Source of the DNA: Pseudomonas juntendi
Lineage (GTDB): Bacteria > Pseudomonadota > Gammaproteobacteria > Pseudomonadales > Pseudomonadaceae
DNA: 48,399 nt
Reading direction: 5' to 3'
Assembly (NCBI RefSeq): GCF_009932375.1
Contig: NZ_BLJG01000115.1
Span: 1-48,399, forward strand
The notes below the pieces were generated by a model, which saw only the letters and a program-made list of their open reading frames with translations, searched no databases and had not been told where the DNA came from. Of the stretch, positions 1 through 12,689 are shown one piece after another (the first letter of the stretch is position 1; each line of letters starts with the position of its first letter). A program made the translations under genes and the position numbers.

Positions 1-104
1 TCCTGACCAGCGCAGGCGACCGCCTAGTACATACGGCGCGGTATCGAGCCATGCGCCAAAGGGGCCGCGCGCAAATGACACAGGCATCATTGGCCCGAAA
101 CAGA

Positions 105-146
105 TGTGGGAGCCGGCTTGCCGGCGATGCGCCGCGCGGGCGGCGC
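105..146. repeat. REP-type palindromic element
   Basis: The stretch begins with TGTGGGAG, then a hairpin CCGGC-TT-GCCGG (113-124), then a second hairpin GCGCCGC-GCGG-GCGGCGC (129-146). The TGTGGGAGC(C/G)GGCTTGCC(C/G)GCGA core is the typical head of REP elements scattered between Pseudomonas genes. The second hairpin is almost the same as the one at 39184-39203, which supports a repeated element. No transposase is nearby. Confidence 0.7.
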
Positions 147-442
147 TCGGTCTCACAGGCGCTGCATTCCTTTCGCCATACAAATGGCGGCCCTCACGCG
201 ACCCACGCCAGCCCAACAAACCCCACAATCACGTCTATGCTTGTGGCAGCACCGCACCCAGGGCAGCACTGGCCGGCCGCTTCATCAGCCAGTCATGACC
301 CAACCACTAAAGTATTGACCCAGAGCGGTGCAACCGCCGCGCAAAGCTGCTAGAACACGGCCCTTTCGCATTTACAAGTAGGGGGACTCGCCAGATGAAC
401 TTTACAAGGCTCAGAACAGCCCAATTAAATGGCACCAGGCCA

Positions 443-461
443 AATGATATTAATTATCATT
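443..461. promoter_or_regulatory. Fur-box-like palindrome upstream of nuoA
   Basis: The sequence AATGATATTAATTATCATT has perfect 7-bp inverted arms (AATGATA / TATCATT). Its 15-bp core at 445-459, TGATATTAATTATCA, differs from the 7-1-7 Fur consensus TGATAATNATTATCA at one of 14 defined positions. It lies about 280 bp before the nuoA start. No gene reads leftward from it and I found no intrinsic terminator nearby that would suggest a PrrF-like small RNA. Binding by Fur is inferred only. Confidence 0.55.
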
Positions 462-736
462 ACGAAACTTGTAATTCGTTACCACTCGCAAGAAACATAA
501 TTAACAAAAGCGCACGCAATGCCCGAATTTCAAGGCTTTCAGCCATTTACGCGCTGCTGTTGCACTAAATCCTACGGATAAATTTGCTACAGAAATTTTA
601 CTTGCACCAGGTTTACCCATAAAATCAGCGCGATTGATTCAGCTGCGACATTTGGTCACTGCATGTGCGACACCAGGTCGCCGCTCTACACTTATTTCAG
701 ACTGCAGAGCTGGGTCTCTGTATAAGGATTTCTAGC

Positions 737-1150
737 ATGTCCGATTCGGCAGGACTCATCGCCCACAACTGGGGCTTTGCCATCTTCCTCCTGGGTGTCG
801 TCGGCCTGTGCGCCTTCATGCTCGGCCTGTCCAGCCTGCTCGGTAGCAAGGCATGGGGCCGCGCCAAGAACGAACCCTTCGAATCCGGCATGCTGCCCGT
901 CGGCAGCGCCCGCCTGCGCCTGTCCGCCAAATTCTATCTGGTCGCGATGCTGTTCGTGATCTTCGATATCGAAGCCCTCTTTCTCTTTGCATGGTCTGTG
1001 TCCGTCCGCGAAAGCGGCTGGACCGGGTTCGTCGAAGCACTCGTTTTCATAGCAATTCTGTTGGCAGGTCTTGTCTACCTATGGCGCGTCGGGGCACTTG
1101 ATTGGGCTCCCGAAGGTCGCCGCAAGCGGCAAGCGAAGCTGAAACAATGA
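737..1150 (+). CDS. nuoA: NADH-quinone oxidoreductase subunit A
   Basis: This is a 137-residue membrane subunit of respiratory complex I, part of the quinone-proximal membrane arm. Three hydrophobic segments are visible (about residues 12-34, 65-85 and 92-112). The conserved loop KNEPFESG, which in this family links the first two helices near the quinone channel, is present. I chose the ATG at 737 because AAGGAT lies a few bases before it and the protein then starts like other NuoA proteins; an in-frame start at 665 would add an unrelated 24-residue extension. It is the first gene of the nuo operon, 9 bp before nuoB. Confidence 0.96.
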   Translation: MSDSAGLIAHNWGFAIFLLGVVGLCAFMLGLSSLLGSKAWGRAKNEPFESGMLPVGSARLRLSAKFYLVAMLFVIFDIEALFLFAWSVSVRESGWTGFVEALVFIAILLAGLVYLWRVGALDWAPEGRRKRQAKLKQ

Positions 1151-1159
1151 GGCTTTGGC

Positions 1160-1837
1160 ATGCAATACAATCTCACCAGAATCGATCCGGATGCGCCCAA
1201 CGAGCAGTACCCGGTCGGTGAACGGGAAACCGTCACCGATCAGCTGCTGGAGGACCAGGTCCACAAGAACATCTTCATGGGCAAGCTCGAAGATGTGCTG
1301 CGTGGCGCGGTCAACTGGGGTCGCAAGAACTCACTGTGGCCGTACAACTTCGGCCTGTCCTGCTGCTACGTGGAAATGACCACGGCCTTCACGGCACCCC
1401 ACGACATCGCCCGCTTCGGTGCCGAAGTCATCCGGGCCTCGCCGCGTCAGGCCGACTTCATGGTCATTGCCGGTACCTGCTTCGTGAAAATGGCGCCGAT
1501 CATCCAGCGCCTGTACGAGCAGATGCTCGAGCCCAAGTGGGTGATCTCCATGGGGTCGTGCGCCAACTCCGGTGGCATGTACGACATCTACTCGGTCGTT
1601 CAGGGGGTCGACAAGTTCCTCCCCGTGGACGTCTATGTGCCTGGCTGCCCGCCACGCCCTGAGGCTTTCCTGCAAGGCTTGATGCTGCTGCAGGAGTCGA
1701 TCGGCCAAGAACGACGCCCGCTTTCCTGGGTTGTTGGTGATCAAGGTATTTACCGTGCCGAGATGCCAGCCCAGAAAGACTTGCGTCGTGAGCAGCGCAT
1801 TGCAGTAACCAACCTGCGCAGCCCCGACGAAGTCTGA
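1160..1837 (+). CDS. nuoB: NADH-quinone oxidoreductase subunit B
   Basis: This 225-residue subunit carries Fe-S cluster N2, the last iron-sulfur centre before quinone. The N2 ligands are visible: the tandem cysteines C68-C69 in GLSCCYVE, C134 in [10 protein letters not shown] and C163 in VPGCPPRPE. The subunit sits at the junction of the peripheral and membrane arms next to NuoCD. A GAGG motif precedes the ATG. It follows nuoA by 9 bp. The 79-bp gap to nuoC holds a strong hairpin. Confidence 0.98.
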   Translation: MQYNLTRIDPDAPNEQYPVGERETVTDQLLEDQVHKNIFMGKLEDVLRGAVNWGRKNSLWPYNFGLSCCYVEMTTAFTAPHDIARFGAEVIRASPRQADFMVIAGTCFVKMAPIIQRLYEQMLEPKWVISMGSCANSGGMYDIYSVVQGVDKFLPVDVYVPGCPPRPEAFLQGLMLLQESIGQERRPLSWVVGDQGIYRAEMPAQKDLRREQRIAVTNLRSPDEV

Positions 1838-1848
1838 TCCAGCGACCT

Positions 1849-1876
1849 GCCGCCCGCTCCCCATGGAGCCGGCGGC
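1849..1876 (+). promoter_or_regulatory. intercistronic hairpin between nuoB and nuoC
   Basis: The arms GCCGCC-c-GCTCC (1849-1860) and GGAGC-c-GGCGGC (1865-1876) pair over 11 bp, with one C/C mismatch and a CCAT tetraloop. There is no T-run after it, so it is unlikely to be a strong intrinsic terminator. An effect on mRNA processing, stability or translation is possible but not shown. Confidence 0.6.
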
Positions 1877-1898
1877 CTGGCTTCATTCTTAACGTTGA

Positions 1899-3698
<1,800 letters not shown>

Positions 3699-3700
3699 GC

Positions 3701-4198
3701 ATGAACAGCACGCTTATCCAGACAGACCGTTTCGCCCTGAGCGAAACCGAGCGCTCGGCCATCGAGCACGAAATGCATCACTACGAGGACCCGCGCGCGG
3801 CGTCCATCGAAGCCCTGAAGATCGTTCAGAAGGAACGCGGCTGGGTGCCGGACGGCGCCATTCACGCCATCGGCGAAGTGCTGGGTATTCCGGCCAGCGA
3901 CGTCGAAGGTGTAGCCACCTTCTACAGCCAGATTTTCCGCCAGCCAGTCGGCCGCCACATCATCCGCGTGTGCGACAGCATGGTCTGCTACATCGGCGGC
4001 CACGAATCGGTGGTCAGCCAGATCCAGAACGAACTGGGCATCGGCCTTGGCCAGACTACCGCAGACGGCCGCTTCACCCTGCTGCCGGTATGCTGCCTGG
4101 GCAACTGCGACAAAGCCCCGGCGCTGATGATCGACGACGACACCTTCGGTGACGTGCAGCCGGCTGGCGTTTCCAAACTGCTGGAGGGTTACGTATGA
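3701..4198 (+). CDS. nuoE: NADH-quinone oxidoreductase subunit E
   Basis: This 165-residue thioredoxin-like subunit holds [2Fe-2S] cluster N1a in the NADH-oxidising module with NuoF and NuoG. Ligand cysteines are visible as C91 and C96 (CDSMVC) and C132 and C136 (CLGNC), exactly the spacing of E. coli NuoE shifted by one residue. Its last codons overlap nuoF (ATGA at 4195-4198), which implies translational coupling. Confidence 0.97.
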   Translation: MNSTLIQTDRFALSETERSAIEHEMHHYEDPRAASIEALKIVQKERGWVPDGAIHAIGEVLGIPASDVEGVATFYSQIFRQPVGRHIIRVCDSMVCYIGGHESVVSQIQNELGIGLGQTTADGRFTLLPVCCLGNCDKAPALMIDDDTFGDVQPAGVSKLLEGYV

Positions 4199-5556
4199 CC
4201 ATTACTTCCTTCGGCCCGGCCAACCGCATCGCGCGCACGGCCGAAACCCACCCGCTGACTTGGCGCCTGCGTGACGACGGCGAACCGGTATGGCTGGCCG
4301 AGTATGAATCGAAGAACGGCTACGCCGCCGCGCGCAAGGCGCTGGCAGACATGTCGGCCGACGATATCGTACAAAGCGTCAAGGACTCCGGCCTCAAGGG
4401 CCGTGGTGGCGCCGGCTTCCCCACCGGGGTGAAGTGGGGCCTGATGCCCAAAGACGAATCCATGAACATCCGCTACCTGCTGTGCAACGCGGACGAAATG
4501 GAGCCCAACACCTGGAAGGACCGCATGCTGATGGAGCAACAGCCCCATCTGCTGGTGGAGGGCATGCTGATCAGCGCCCGCGCCCTGAAGGCCTACCGCG
4601 GCTACATCTTCCTGCGCGGCGAATACACCACCGCCGCGAAAAACCTCAACCGCGCCATCGATGAAGCCAAGGCCGCAGGCCTTTTGGGCAAGAACATCCT
4701 GGGCAGCGGTTTCGATTTCGAGCTGTTCGTGCACACCGGTGCCGGGCGCTACATCTGCGGTGAAGAAACCGCGCTGATCAACTCGCTGGAAGGCCGCCGC
4801 GCCAACCCGCGCTCCAAGCCGCCCTTCCCTGCTGCGGTGGGTGTATGGGGCAAACCGACCTGCGTGAACAACGTCGAAACGCTGTGCAACGTGCCAGCCA
4901 TCGTCGCCAACGGCAACGACTGGTACAAGTCGCTGGCCCGTGAAGGCAGCGAAGACCACGGCACCAAGCTGATGGGCTTCTCCGGCAAGGTCAAGAACCC
5001 GGGCCTGTGGGAACTGCCGTTCGGCGTTACCGCCCGCGAGCTGTTCGAAGACTACGCCGGTGGCATGCGTGACGGCTTCAAGCTCAAGTGCTGGCAGCCA
5101 GGCGGCGCCGGTACCGGCTTCCTGCTGCCCGAGCACCTCGACGCGCAGATGTACGCCGGTGGCATCGCCAAAGTCGGCACCCGCATGGGTACGGGCCTGG
5201 CCATGGCGGTCGACGACAGCGTCAACATGGTGTCGCTGCTGCGCAACATGGAAGAGTTCTTCGCCCGCGAGTCGTGTGGCTGGTGCACCCCTTGCCGTGA
5301 CGGCCTGCCGTGGAGCGTGAAAATGCTCCGCGCACTGGAAAACGGCCAGGGCCGCGCCGAAGACATCGAGACGCTGCTGGGGCTGGTCAACTTCCTCGGC
5401 CCAGGCCGTACCTTCTGTGCTCACGCACCGGGTGCCGTCGAGCCATTGGGCAGTGCCATCAAATACTTCCGCTCGGAGTTCGAGGCCGGTGTGGCGCCTG
5501 AAAGCGCTGGCACCCTGCGCCCGAACCTGGCGAAGCCGATTGTGGTCGGCGCATAA
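4195..5556 (+). CDS. nuoF: NADH-quinone oxidoreductase subunit F
   Basis: This 453-residue flavoprotein is where NADH gives its electrons to FMN. The glycine-rich nucleotide-binding segment [11 protein letters not shown] is at residues 68-78. Cluster N3 ligands are C361, C364 and C367 (CGWCTPC) and C408 (TFCAHAPG). The length fits the family. It overlaps nuoE by 4 bp and is followed by a 132-bp gap, the widest inside the operon, which contains a hairpin. Confidence 0.98.
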   Translation: MTITSFGPANRIARTAETHPLTWRLRDDGEPVWLAEYESKNGYAAARKALADMSADDIVQSVKDSGLKGRGGAGFPTGVKWGLMPKDESMNIRYLLCNADEMEPNTWKDRMLMEQQPHLLVEGMLISARALKAYRGYIFLRGEYTTAAKNLNRAIDEAKAAGLLGKNILGSGFDFELFVHTGAGRYICGEETALINSLEGRRANPRSKPPFPAAVGVWGKPTCVNNVETLCNVPAIVANGNDWYKSLAREGSEDHGTKLMGFSGKVKNPGLWELPFGVTARELFEDYAGGMRDGFKLKCWQPGGAGTGFLLPEHLDAQMYAGGIAKVGTRMGTGLAMAVDDSVNMVSLLRNMEEFFARESCGWCTPCRDGLPWSVKMLRALENGQGRAEDIETLLGLVNFLGPGRTFCAHAPGAVEPLGSAIKYFRSEFEAGVAPESAGTLRPNLAKPIVVGA

Positions 5557-5567
5557 AAAGATAGAAC

Positions 5568-5589
5568 GCGGGTGGTCCGTGCCACCCGC
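5568..5589 (+). promoter_or_regulatory. hairpin between nuoF and nuoG
   Basis: An 8-bp perfect stem, GCGGGTGG (5568-5575) and CCACCCGC (5582-5589), encloses the loop TCCGTG 12 bp after the nuoF stop. No T-run follows, so full termination is unlikely. It lies in the largest gap of the operon, where an mRNA end or partial attenuation between the NADH module and the rest would be possible. Confidence 0.55.
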
Positions 5590-5688
5590 CAGCCCGCCGG
5601 CAGGCCCGAATGACTCGTGGCGTGCCGCAGGCTCACCGATTTCCATTAGCCACGCCCGCTCACGCGGGCCAACGAAGAACTTTGAACA

Positions 5689-8403
5689 ATGGCCACTATC
5701 CACGTAGACGGCAAAGCGCTCGAAGTCAACGGTGCTGACAACCTTTTACAGGCGTGTCTGTCACTCGGCCTCGACATCCCTTATTTCTGCTGGCACCCCG
5801 CGCTTGGTAGCGTGGGTGCCTGCCGGCAGTGCGCGGTGAAGCAGTACACCGACGAGAACGACACCCGTGGTCGTATCGTCATGTCCTGCATGACCCCTGC
5901 TTCCGACGGCACCTGGATCTCCATCGACGATGAAGAGTCCAAGGCGTTCCGCGCCAGCGTCGTCGAATGGCTGATGACCAACCACCCGCACGACTGCCCG
6001 GTGTGCGAGGAAGGCGGTCACTGCCACCTGCAGGACATGACGGTAATGACCGGCCACAACGAGCGCCGCTACCGTTTCACCAAGCGTACCCACCAGAACC
6101 AGGACCTCGGCCCGTTCATCGCCCATGAGATGAACCGCTGCATCGCCTGCTACCGCTGCGTGCGCTACTACAAGGACTACGCCGGCGGGACCGACCTGGG
6201 TGTCTACGGCGCCCACGACAACGTGTACTTCGGTCGCGTCGAAGACGGCGTGCTGGAAAGCGAGTTCTCCGGCAACCTGACCGAAGTCTGCCCAACGGGC
6301 GTGTTCACCGACAAGACCCACTCCGAGCGCTACAACCGCAAGTGGGACATGCAGTTTGCCCCGAGCATCTGCCATGGCTGCTCCAGCGGCTGCAACATCA
6401 GCCCGGGCGAGCGCTACGGCGAGCTGCGCCGTATCGAAAACCGCTTCAACGGTTCGGTGAACCAGTACTTCCTGTGCGACCGCGGCCGCTTTGGCTACGG
6501 TTACGTCAACCGCACGGACCGCCCGCGCCAGCCACAACTGGCCGACGGCACCAAGCTGGGCCTGGACGCCGCCCTGGACAAGGCCGCCGACCTGCTGCGC
6601 GGCCGCACCATCGTCGGCATCGGTTCGCCACGCGCCAGCCTCGAAAGCAACTACGGCCTGCGTGAGCTGGTCGGTGCCGAGTACTTCTACTCGGGCATGG
6701 AAGCTGGCGAGCTGGCCCGGGTGCGCCTGGCCCTGGACGTGCTGAACAACAGCCCGCTGCCGGTGCCGACCCTGCGCGACATCGAAGACCACGACGCCGT
6801 GTTCGTGCTGGGTGAAGACCTGACCCAGACCGCTGCCCGCGTCGCCCTGGCTGTGCGCCAGGCGACCAAGGGCAAGGCCGAGGCCATGGCCGAAGCGATG
6901 AAGGTGCAGCCTTGGCTCGACGCTGCCGTGAAGAACATCGGCCAGCACGCGCTGTACCCGCTGTTCATCGCTTCGCTGGCGCAAACCAAGCTGGACGACG
7001 TGGCTGAAGAGTGCGTGCACGCAGCCCCCGCCGACCTGGCCCGCCTCGGCTTCGCAGTGGCTCACGCCATCGACCCGAGCGCCCCGGCTGTCGAAGGCCT
7101 GGACGCCGAAGCCAAAGCCCTGGCCCAGCGCATCGCCGACGCCCTGGTGGCCGCCAAGCGCCCATTGGTGGTAGCGGGCACTTCGCTGGCCGACCCGGCC
7201 CTGATCGAAGCCGCCGCCAACATCGCCAAGGCCCTGAAGCTGCGCGAGAAAAACGGCTCCCTGAGCCTGGTGGTGCCAGAGGCCAACAGCATCGGCCTGG
7301 CCATGCTCGGTGGCGAGTCGGTGGATGCCGCGCTGGACGCCGTCATCAGCGGCAAAGCCGATGCGATCGTGGTGCTGGAAAACGACCTGTACGCCCGCGT
7401 AGCGGCTGCCAAGGTCGACGCAGCTCTGGCGGCCGCCAAAGTGGTGATCGTCGCCGACCACTCGAAAACCCCGACGGTCGACCGCGCCCACCTGGTGTTG
7501 CCGGCCGCCTCGTTCGCCGAAGGCGACGGTACCCTGGTCAGCCAGGAAGGCCGTGCCCAGCGCTTCTTCCAGGTGTTCGACCCGCAGTACCTGGACAGCA
7601 GCATCCAGATCCACGAAGGCTGGCGCTGGATGCACGCCCTGCGTGCCACCCTGCTGAACAAGCCGGTCGACTGGACGCAACTGGACCACGTCACCAGCGC
7701 CTGTGCGGCTGCCGCGCCGCAACTGGCCGGCATCGTCAATGCCGCGCCAAGCGCCGCGTTCCGCATCAAGGGCATGAAGCTGGCCCGCGAGCCGCTGCGC
7801 TACTCCGGCCGTACCGCCATGCGCGCCAACATCAGCGTGCACGAGCCACGTACCCCGCAAGACAAGGACACCGCGTTCGCCTTCTCCATGGAAGGCTACT
7901 CGGGCTCGGCCGAACCGCGCCAGCAGGTGCCGTTCGCCTGGTCGCCGGGCTGGAACTCGCCGCAAGCCTGGAACAAGTTCCAGGACGAGGTCGGTGGCCA
8001 CCTGCGTGCTGGTGACCCGGGCGTGCGCCTGATCGAGTCGCAAGGCGACCGCCTGAACTGGTTCAGCGCCATTCCGGGCGCCTTCAACCCGGCCCGTGGC
8101 ACCTGGACGGCGGTGCCGTTCTTCCACCTGTTCGGCAGTGAAGAAAGCTCCTCGCGCGCCGCCCCGGTGCAACAGCGTATTCCGGCGGCCTACGTGGCCC
8201 TGGCCAAGTCCGAGGCCGACCGCCTGGGCGTCAACGAAGGTGCGCTGCTGAGCCTGACCGTTGCCGGTGTGGCCCTGCGCCTGCCGCTGCGTATCAATGA
8301 AGAGCTGGGCGCTGGCCTGGTCGCGCTGCCGAAAGGCCTGGCCGGCATTCCGCCTGCCATCTTCGGTGCACCCGTCGAAGGTCTGCAGGAGGCAGCACAA
8401 TGA
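5689..8403 (+). CDS. nuoG: NADH-quinone oxidoreductase subunit G
   Basis: At 904 residues this is the largest peripheral-arm subunit. An N-terminal [2Fe-2S] domain has C34, C45, C48 and C67 (cluster N1b). It is followed by the H99-x3-C103-x2-C106-x5-C112 pattern (N5), then CIACYRC with a later CPTG (N4), and CHGCSSGC with a downstream FLCDRG cysteine, the extra N7 cluster found in E. coli-type enzymes. The rest is a molybdopterin-oxidoreductase-like fold without a cofactor role in complex I. The ribosome site before 5689 is weak. It overlaps nuoH by 4 bp. Confidence 0.97.
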   Translation: MATIHVDGKALEVNGADNLLQACLSLGLDIPYFCWHPALGSVGACRQCAVKQYTDENDTRGRIVMSCMTPASDGTWISIDDEESKAFRASVVEWLMTNHPHDCPVCEEGGHCHLQDMTVMTGHNERRYRFTKRTHQNQDLGPFIAHEMNRCIACYRCVRYYKDYAGGTDLGVYGAHDNVYFGRVEDGVLESEFSGNLTEVCPTGVFTDKTHSERYNRKWDMQFAPSICHGCSSGCNISPGERYGELRRIENRFNGSVNQYFLCDRGRFGYGYVNRTDRPRQPQLADGTKLGLDAALDKAADLLRGRTIVGIGSPRASLESNYGLRELVGAEYFYSGMEAGELARVRLALDVLNNSPLPVPTLRDIEDHDAVFVLGEDLTQTAARVALAVRQATKGKAEAMAEAMKVQPWLDAAVKNIGQHALYPLFIASLAQTKLDDVAEECVHAAPADLARLGFAVAHAIDPSAPAVEGLDAEAKALAQRIADALVAAKRPLVVAGTSLADPALIEAAANIAKALKLREKNGSLSLVVPEANSIGLAMLGGESVDAALDAVISGKADAIVVLENDLYARVAAAKVDAALAAAKVVIVADHSKTPTVDRAHLVLPAASFAEGDGTLVSQEGRAQRFFQVFDPQYLDSSIQIHEGWRWMHALRATLLNKPVDWTQLDHVTSACAAAAPQLAGIVNAAPSAAFRIKGMKLAREPLRYSGRTAMRANISVHEPRTPQDKDTAFAFSMEGYSGSAEPRQQVPFAWSPGWNSPQAWNKFQDEVGGHLRAGDPGVRLIESQGDRLNWFSAIPGAFNPARGTWTAVPFFHLFGSEESSSRAAPVQQRIPAAYVALAKSEADRLGVNEGALLSLTVAGVALRLPLRINEELGAGLVALPKGLAGIPPAIFGAPVEGLQEAAQ

Positions 8404-9407
8404 GCTGGTTCACCCCCGAAGTGATCGATGTGATCATCCAGGTCGTCAAGGCTATCGTGGTGCTGTTGGCCGTGGTGGTCTGCGGCGCCCTGCTCAGCTT
8501 CGTCGAACGCCGCTTGCTGGGCTGGTGGCAGGACCGCTACGGTCCGAACCGTGTCGGCCCGTTCGGCATGTTCCAGATCGCAGCCGACATGCTGAAGATG
8601 TTCTTCAAGGAAGACTGGAACCCGCCCTTCGTCGACAAGATGATCTTCACCCTGGCGCCAGTCGTGGCCATGAGCGCCCTGCTGATCGGCTTCTCGATCA
8701 TCCCGATCACCCCGGGCTGGGGCGTCGCCGACCTGAACATCGGCCTGCTGTTCTTCTTCGCCATGGCCGGCCTGTCGGTCTACGCGGTGCTGTTTGCCGG
8801 CTGGTCGTCGAACAACAAGTACGCCCTGTTGGGCAGCTTGCGGGCGTCGGCACAGACCGTGTCGTACGAAGTGTTCCTGGGCCTGGCGCTGATGGGCGTG
8901 GTGGTGCAGGTGGGCTCGTTCAACATGCGCGACATCGTCGAGTACCAGGCGCAGAACCTGTGGTTCATCATTCCGCAGTTCTTCGGCTTCTGCACCTTCT
9001 TCATCGCTGGCGTGGCCGTGACTCACCGTCACCCGTTCGACCAGCCGGAAGCGGAACAGGAACTGGCCGACGGCTACCACATCGAGTATGCCGGCATGAA
9101 GTGGGGCATGTTCTTCGTCGGTGAGTACATCGGCATCATCCTCATCTCGGCGCTGCTGGTAACCCTGTTCTTCGGCGGCTGGCACGGCCCGTTCGGCATC
9201 CTGCCGCAACTGCCGTTCCTGTGGTTCGCATTGAAGACCGCGTTCTTCATCATGCTGTTCATCCTGCTGCGCGCCTCGATCCCGCGCCCACGCTATGACC
9301 AGGTGATGGACTTCAGCTGGAAGTTCTGCCTGCCGCTGACCCTGATCAATTTGCTGGTGACCGCTGCGCTCGTGCTCTACAACACGCCAGCCGTCGCGGC
9401 CCAGTGA
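8400..9407 (+). CDS. nuoH: NADH-quinone oxidoreductase subunit H
   Basis: This 335-residue multi-helix membrane subunit connects the peripheral arm to the proton-pumping membrane arm and forms part of the quinone chamber. The conserved loop [19 protein letters not shown] appears early, and the acidic loop around [16 protein letters not shown] with EYAGMKWG further on is typical of the family. Its ATG overlaps the nuoG stop (ATGA). Confidence 0.97.
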   Translation: MSWFTPEVIDVIIQVVKAIVVLLAVVVCGALLSFVERRLLGWWQDRYGPNRVGPFGMFQIAADMLKMFFKEDWNPPFVDKMIFTLAPVVAMSALLIGFSIIPITPGWGVADLNIGLLFFFAMAGLSVYAVLFAGWSSNNKYALLGSLRASAQTVSYEVFLGLALMGVVVQVGSFNMRDIVEYQAQNLWFIIPQFFGFCTFFIAGVAVTHRHPFDQPEAEQELADGYHIEYAGMKWGMFFVGEYIGIILISALLVTLFFGGWHGPFGILPQLPFLWFALKTAFFIMLFILLRASIPRPRYDQVMDFSWKFCLPLTLINLLVTAALVLYNTPAVAAQ

Positions 9408-9418
9408 GGATTTGACCC

Positions 9419-9967
9419 ATGTTCAAGTATATCGGCGACATCGTTAAAGGCACCGGCACCCAGCTGCGCAGCCTGGCCATGGTGTTCTCCCACGGGTTTC
9501 GCAAACGCGACACCCTTCAGTACCCCGAAGAGCCCGTGTACCTGCCGCCGCGCTACCGCGGCCGCATCGTGCTCACCCGCGACCCCGACGGCGAGGAGCG
9601 CTGCGTAGCGTGCAACCTCTGCGCGGTGGCCTGCCCGGTCGGCTGCATCTCGCTGCAGAAAGCCGAAACCGAGGACGGCCGCTGGTACCCGGAGTTCTTC
9701 CGCATCAACTTCTCGCGCTGCATCTTCTGCGGCCTGTGTGAAGAAGCGTGCCCGACCACCGCGATCCAGCTGACTCCGGATTTCGAAATGGCCGAGTTCA
9801 AGCGTCAGGACCTGGTGTACGAGAAAGAAGATCTGCTGATCTCCGGCCCCGGCAAGAACCCTGACTACAACTTCTACCGTGTTGCGGGTATGGCCATCGC
9901 TGGCAAGCCGAAAGGCGCTGCACAGAACGAAGCCGAGCCGATCAACGTGAAGAGCTTGCTCCCATAA
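9419..9967 (+). CDS. nuoI: NADH-quinone oxidoreductase subunit I
   Basis: This 182-residue ferredoxin-like subunit carries two [4Fe-4S] clusters (N6a, N6b). The two CxxCxxCxxxCP motifs start at C62 ([12 protein letters not shown]) and C101 ([12 protein letters not shown]). It passes electrons from NuoG to NuoB. The start is 11 bp after nuoH with a GAGGA site just before it. Confidence 0.97.
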   Translation: MFKYIGDIVKGTGTQLRSLAMVFSHGFRKRDTLQYPEEPVYLPPRYRGRIVLTRDPDGEERCVACNLCAVACPVGCISLQKAETEDGRWYPEFFRINFSRCIFCGLCEEACPTTAIQLTPDFEMAEFKRQDLVYEKEDLLISGPGKNPDYNFYRVAGMAIAGKPKGAAQNEAEPINVKSLLP

Positions 9968-9977
9968 GGACAGAAAG

Positions 9978-10478
9978 ATGGAATTCGCTTTCTACTTCGC
10001 ATCCGGGATCGCCGTGGTGTCCACCCTTCGGGTGGTGACCGGCACCAACCCCGTGCACGCCTTGCTTTACCTGATCATTTCGCTGATTTCCGTGGCCATG
10101 ATCTTCTTCTCCCTGGGTGCACCGTTCGCCGGTGCCCTGGAAGTGATCGCCTACGCCGGCGCCATCATGGTGCTGTTCGTGTTCGTGGTGATGATGCTCA
10201 ACCTCGGGCCGGCTTCGGTGGCCCAGGAGCGCGGCTGGCTCAAGCCCGGCATCTGGGCCGGGCCGGTCATCCTTGGCGCCCTGCTGCTGGCAGAGCTGCT
10301 GTACGTGCTGTTCGTCACCCCGAGCGGCGCCGGCATCAGCGGTACCACCGTGGGCCCGAAAGCCGTGGGTGTCAGCCTGTTCGGCCCCTACCTGCTGGTG
10401 GTCGAACTGGCGTCGATGCTGCTGCTGGCGGCAGCTGTGACCGCCTTCCACCTGGGCCGCAACGAGGCGAAGGAGTAA
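9978..10478 (+). CDS. nuoJ: NADH-quinone oxidoreductase subunit J
   Basis: This 166-residue membrane subunit has five hydrophobic segments. The motif [20 protein letters not shown], corresponding to the conserved helix of the family, is near residues 54-73. It sits between NuoH and NuoK in the membrane arm. AAGGA precedes the ATG by a short spacer. nuoK begins 3 bp after the stop. Confidence 0.95.
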   Translation: MEFAFYFASGIAVVSTLRVVTGTNPVHALLYLIISLISVAMIFFSLGAPFAGALEVIAYAGAIMVLFVFVVMMLNLGPASVAQERGWLKPGIWAGPVILGALLLAELLYVLFVTPSGAGISGTTVGPKAVGVSLFGPYLLVVELASMLLLAAAVTAFHLGRNEAKE

Positions 10479-10481
10479 ATC

Positions 10482-10790
10482 ATGGGTGCTATCCCTCTCG
10501 AACATGGCCTGGCAGTCGCCGGCATCCTGTTCTGCTTAGGTCTGGTTGGCCTGATGGTCCGCCGCAACATCCTCTTCGTGCTCATGAGCCTGGAAGTCAT
10601 GATGAACGCCTCTGCCCTGGCGTTCGTCGTCGCCGGGGCCCGTTGGGTCCAGCCCGACGGCCAGGTGATGTTCATTCTGGTGATCAGCCTGGCAGCTGCC
10701 GAGGCCAGCATTGGCCTGGCCATCCTGCTGCAGCTGTACCGCCGGTTCCACACTCTCGACATCGATGCTGCCAGTGAGATGCGCGGATGA
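10482..10790 (+). CDS. nuoK: NADH-quinone oxidoreductase subunit K
   Basis: This 102-residue subunit has three membrane segments and is related to the MrpC antiporter subunit. Membrane-buried glutamates expected for proton transfer are visible in MSLEVMMNA (E36 region) and in [12 protein letters not shown] (E72 region). The length is as usual for the family. The last codons overlap nuoL (ATGA at 10787). Confidence 0.96.
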   Translation: MGAIPLEHGLAVAGILFCLGLVGLMVRRNILFVLMSLEVMMNASALAFVVAGARWVQPDGQVMFILVISLAAAEASIGLAILLQLYRRFHTLDIDAASEMRG

Positions 10791-12640
10791 ACCTTCTCTT
10801 CCTGACTTTCGTCTTCCCCCTCATCGGCTTCCTGCTGCTGTCGTTCTCGCGCGGACGGTTCTCGGAGAACCTGTCCGCGCTGATCGGCGTCGGCTCGGTA
10901 GGCCTGTCGGCGGCCACGGCCGCCTACGTCATCTGGCAATTCAACGTCGCCCCACCTGAAGGCGGCGCTTACAGCCAGTTGCTGTGGCAGTGGATGTCGG
11001 TGGACGGCTTCGCGCCGAACTTCACCCTGTACCTGGACGGCCTGTCGGTCACCATGCTCGGCGTGGTCACCGGTGTCGGCTTCCTGATCCACCTGTTCGC
11101 CTCCTGGTACATGCGTGGCGAAGCCGGCTACTCGCGCTTCTTCTCGTACACCAACCTGTTCATCGCCAGCATGCTGTTCCTGATCCTTGGCGATAACCTG
11201 CTGTTCATCTACTTCGGCTGGGAAGGCGTGGGCCTGTGCTCGTACCTGTTGATCGGCTTCTACTACAGCAACCGCAACAACGGTAATGCCGCGCTCAAGG
11301 CATTCATCGTCACCCGCATCGGCGACGTGTTCATGGCCATCGGCCTGTTCATCCTGTTCGCCCAGCTGGGTACCTTGAACGTGCAGGAGCTGCTGGTACT
11401 GGCACCACAGAAATTCCAGGCGGGCGACACCTGGATGGTGCTGGCAACGCTGATGCTGCTGGGCGGTGCGGTGGGTAAATCGGCCCAGCTGCCACTGCAG
11501 ACCTGGCTGGCGGACGCGATGGCCGGCCCGACCCCGGTTTCGGCACTGATCCACGCCGCGACCATGGTGACTGCGGGCGTGTACCTGATCGCCCGTACCA
11601 ACGGCCTGTTCCTGCTGGCACCCGACATCCTGCACCTGGTAGGCGTAGTCGGTGGCGTGACCCTTGTACTGGCCGGCTTCGCCGCGCTGGTGCAAACCGA
11701 CATCAAGCGTATCCTCGCCTACTCGACCATGAGCCAGATCGGCTACATGTTCCTGGCCCTGGGCGTCGGTGCCTGGGACGCGGCGATCTTCCACCTGATG
11801 ACCCACGCGTTCTTCAAGGCACTGCTGTTCCTGGCCTCCGGTGCGGTGATCGTTGCCTGCCACCACGAGCAGAACATCTTCAAGATGGGCGGCCTGTGGA
11901 AGAAACTGCCCCTGGCCTATGCCAGCTTCGTGATCGGTGGCGCGGCCCTGGCCGCACTGCCGATCGTGACGGTAGGCTTCTACTCCAAGGACGAGATCCT
12001 CTGGGAAGCCTTCGCCAGCGGCAACACCGGCCTGCTGTACGCCGGCCTGGTGGGCGCGTTCATGACCTCGCTGTACACCTTCCGCCTGATCTTCATCGCC
12101 TTCCATGGCGAAGCCAAGACCGAAGCGCATGCCGGCCACGGCATCAGCCACTGGCTGCCGCTGGGCGTACTGATCGTGCTGTCGACCTTCATCGGTGCCT
12201 GGATCACCCCACCGCTGGCCGGCGTGCTGCCTGAAAGCGCCGGCCATGCCGGTGGCGCCGCCAAGCACGCGCTGGAAATCACCTCGGGGTCGATCGCCAT
12301 TGCCGGTATCCTGCTGGCAGCCCTGCTGTTCCTGGGCAAGCGCAGCTTCGTCAGTGCGGTGGCCAACAGCAGCATCGGCCGCGTGCTTTCGGCCTGGTGG
12401 TTCGCTGCCTGGGGCTTCGACTGGATCTACGACAAGCTGTTCGTCAAACCTTACCTGCTGATCAGCCACATGCTGCGCAAGGATCCGGTTGACCGCGGCA
12501 TTGGCCTCATCCCTCGCCTGGCTCGCGGCGGCCACGTCGCCATGAGCAAGACCGAGACAGGCCAACTGCGCTGGTACACCGCCTCGATCGCCGTTGGCGC
12601 AGTGCTGGTACTCGGCGCTGTGGTAGTGGCTGCGGTATGA
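10787..12640 (+). CDS. nuoL: NADH-quinone oxidoreductase subunit L
   Basis: This 617-residue antiporter-like subunit lies at the distal end of the membrane arm. It has many hydrophobic helices, the key glutamate in [18 protein letters not shown] and the pumping lysine K231 in [12 protein letters not shown], matching K229 of E. coli. The C-terminal part (about 520-617) fits the lateral helix and final membrane helix that embrace the arm. It overlaps nuoK by 4 bp. Confidence 0.97.
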   Translation: MNLLFLTFVFPLIGFLLLSFSRGRFSENLSALIGVGSVGLSAATAAYVIWQFNVAPPEGGAYSQLLWQWMSVDGFAPNFTLYLDGLSVTMLGVVTGVGFLIHLFASWYMRGEAGYSRFFSYTNLFIASMLFLILGDNLLFIYFGWEGVGLCSYLLIGFYYSNRNNGNAALKAFIVTRIGDVFMAIGLFILFAQLGTLNVQELLVLAPQKFQAGDTWMVLATLMLLGGAVGKSAQLPLQTWLADAMAGPTPVSALIHAATMVTAGVYLIARTNGLFLLAPDILHLVGVVGGVTLVLAGFAALVQTDIKRILAYSTMSQIGYMFLALGVGAWDAAIFHLMTHAFFKALLFLASGAVIVACHHEQNIFKMGGLWKKLPLAYASFVIGGAALAALPIVTVGFYSKDEILWEAFASGNTGLLYAGLVGAFMTSLYTFRLIFIAFHGEAKTEAHAGHGISHWLPLGVLIVLSTFIGAWITPPLAGVLPESAGHAGGAAKHALEITSGSIAIAGILLAALLFLGKRSFVSAVANSSIGRVLSAWWFAAWGFDWIYDKLFVKPYLLISHMLRKDPVDRGIGLIPRLARGGHVAMSKTETGQLRWYTASIAVGAVLVLGAVVVAAV

Positions 12641-12689
12641 CCATGAACTTTGCGAACCTTGCGACCCTGCAAAAGGAAACGAACCCGTC

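Larger units (their letters stand above)
1..736. other. gene-free region upstream of nuoA
   Basis: No open frame here looks like a real gene: the only frames are short, overlap one another on the plus strand and resemble no family I know. Positions 1-350 are GC-rich and carry a REP-type palindrome. Positions 410-650 are clearly AT-rich, which fits a promoter and long leader for the nuo operon. A Fur-box-like palindrome sits at 443-461. I could not fix a single sigma-70 promoter; TTGCAC at 560-565 is one possible -35 element, without a good -10. Confidence 0.7.

Noticed and set aside
51..353. Overlapping short plus-strand frames near the left edge
   Set aside because: They run through the REP palindrome, have no ribosome site and no recognisable product.
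443..640. A PrrF-type iron-controlled small RNA starting at the Fur-like site
   Set aside because: I saw no hairpin with T-run within 200 bp on either side and no PrrF core sequence.
5761..8400. 879-codon minus-strand open frame opposite nuoG
   Set aside because: Third-position GC bias keeps stops away on the reverse strand; nuoG has all expected clusters on the plus strand.
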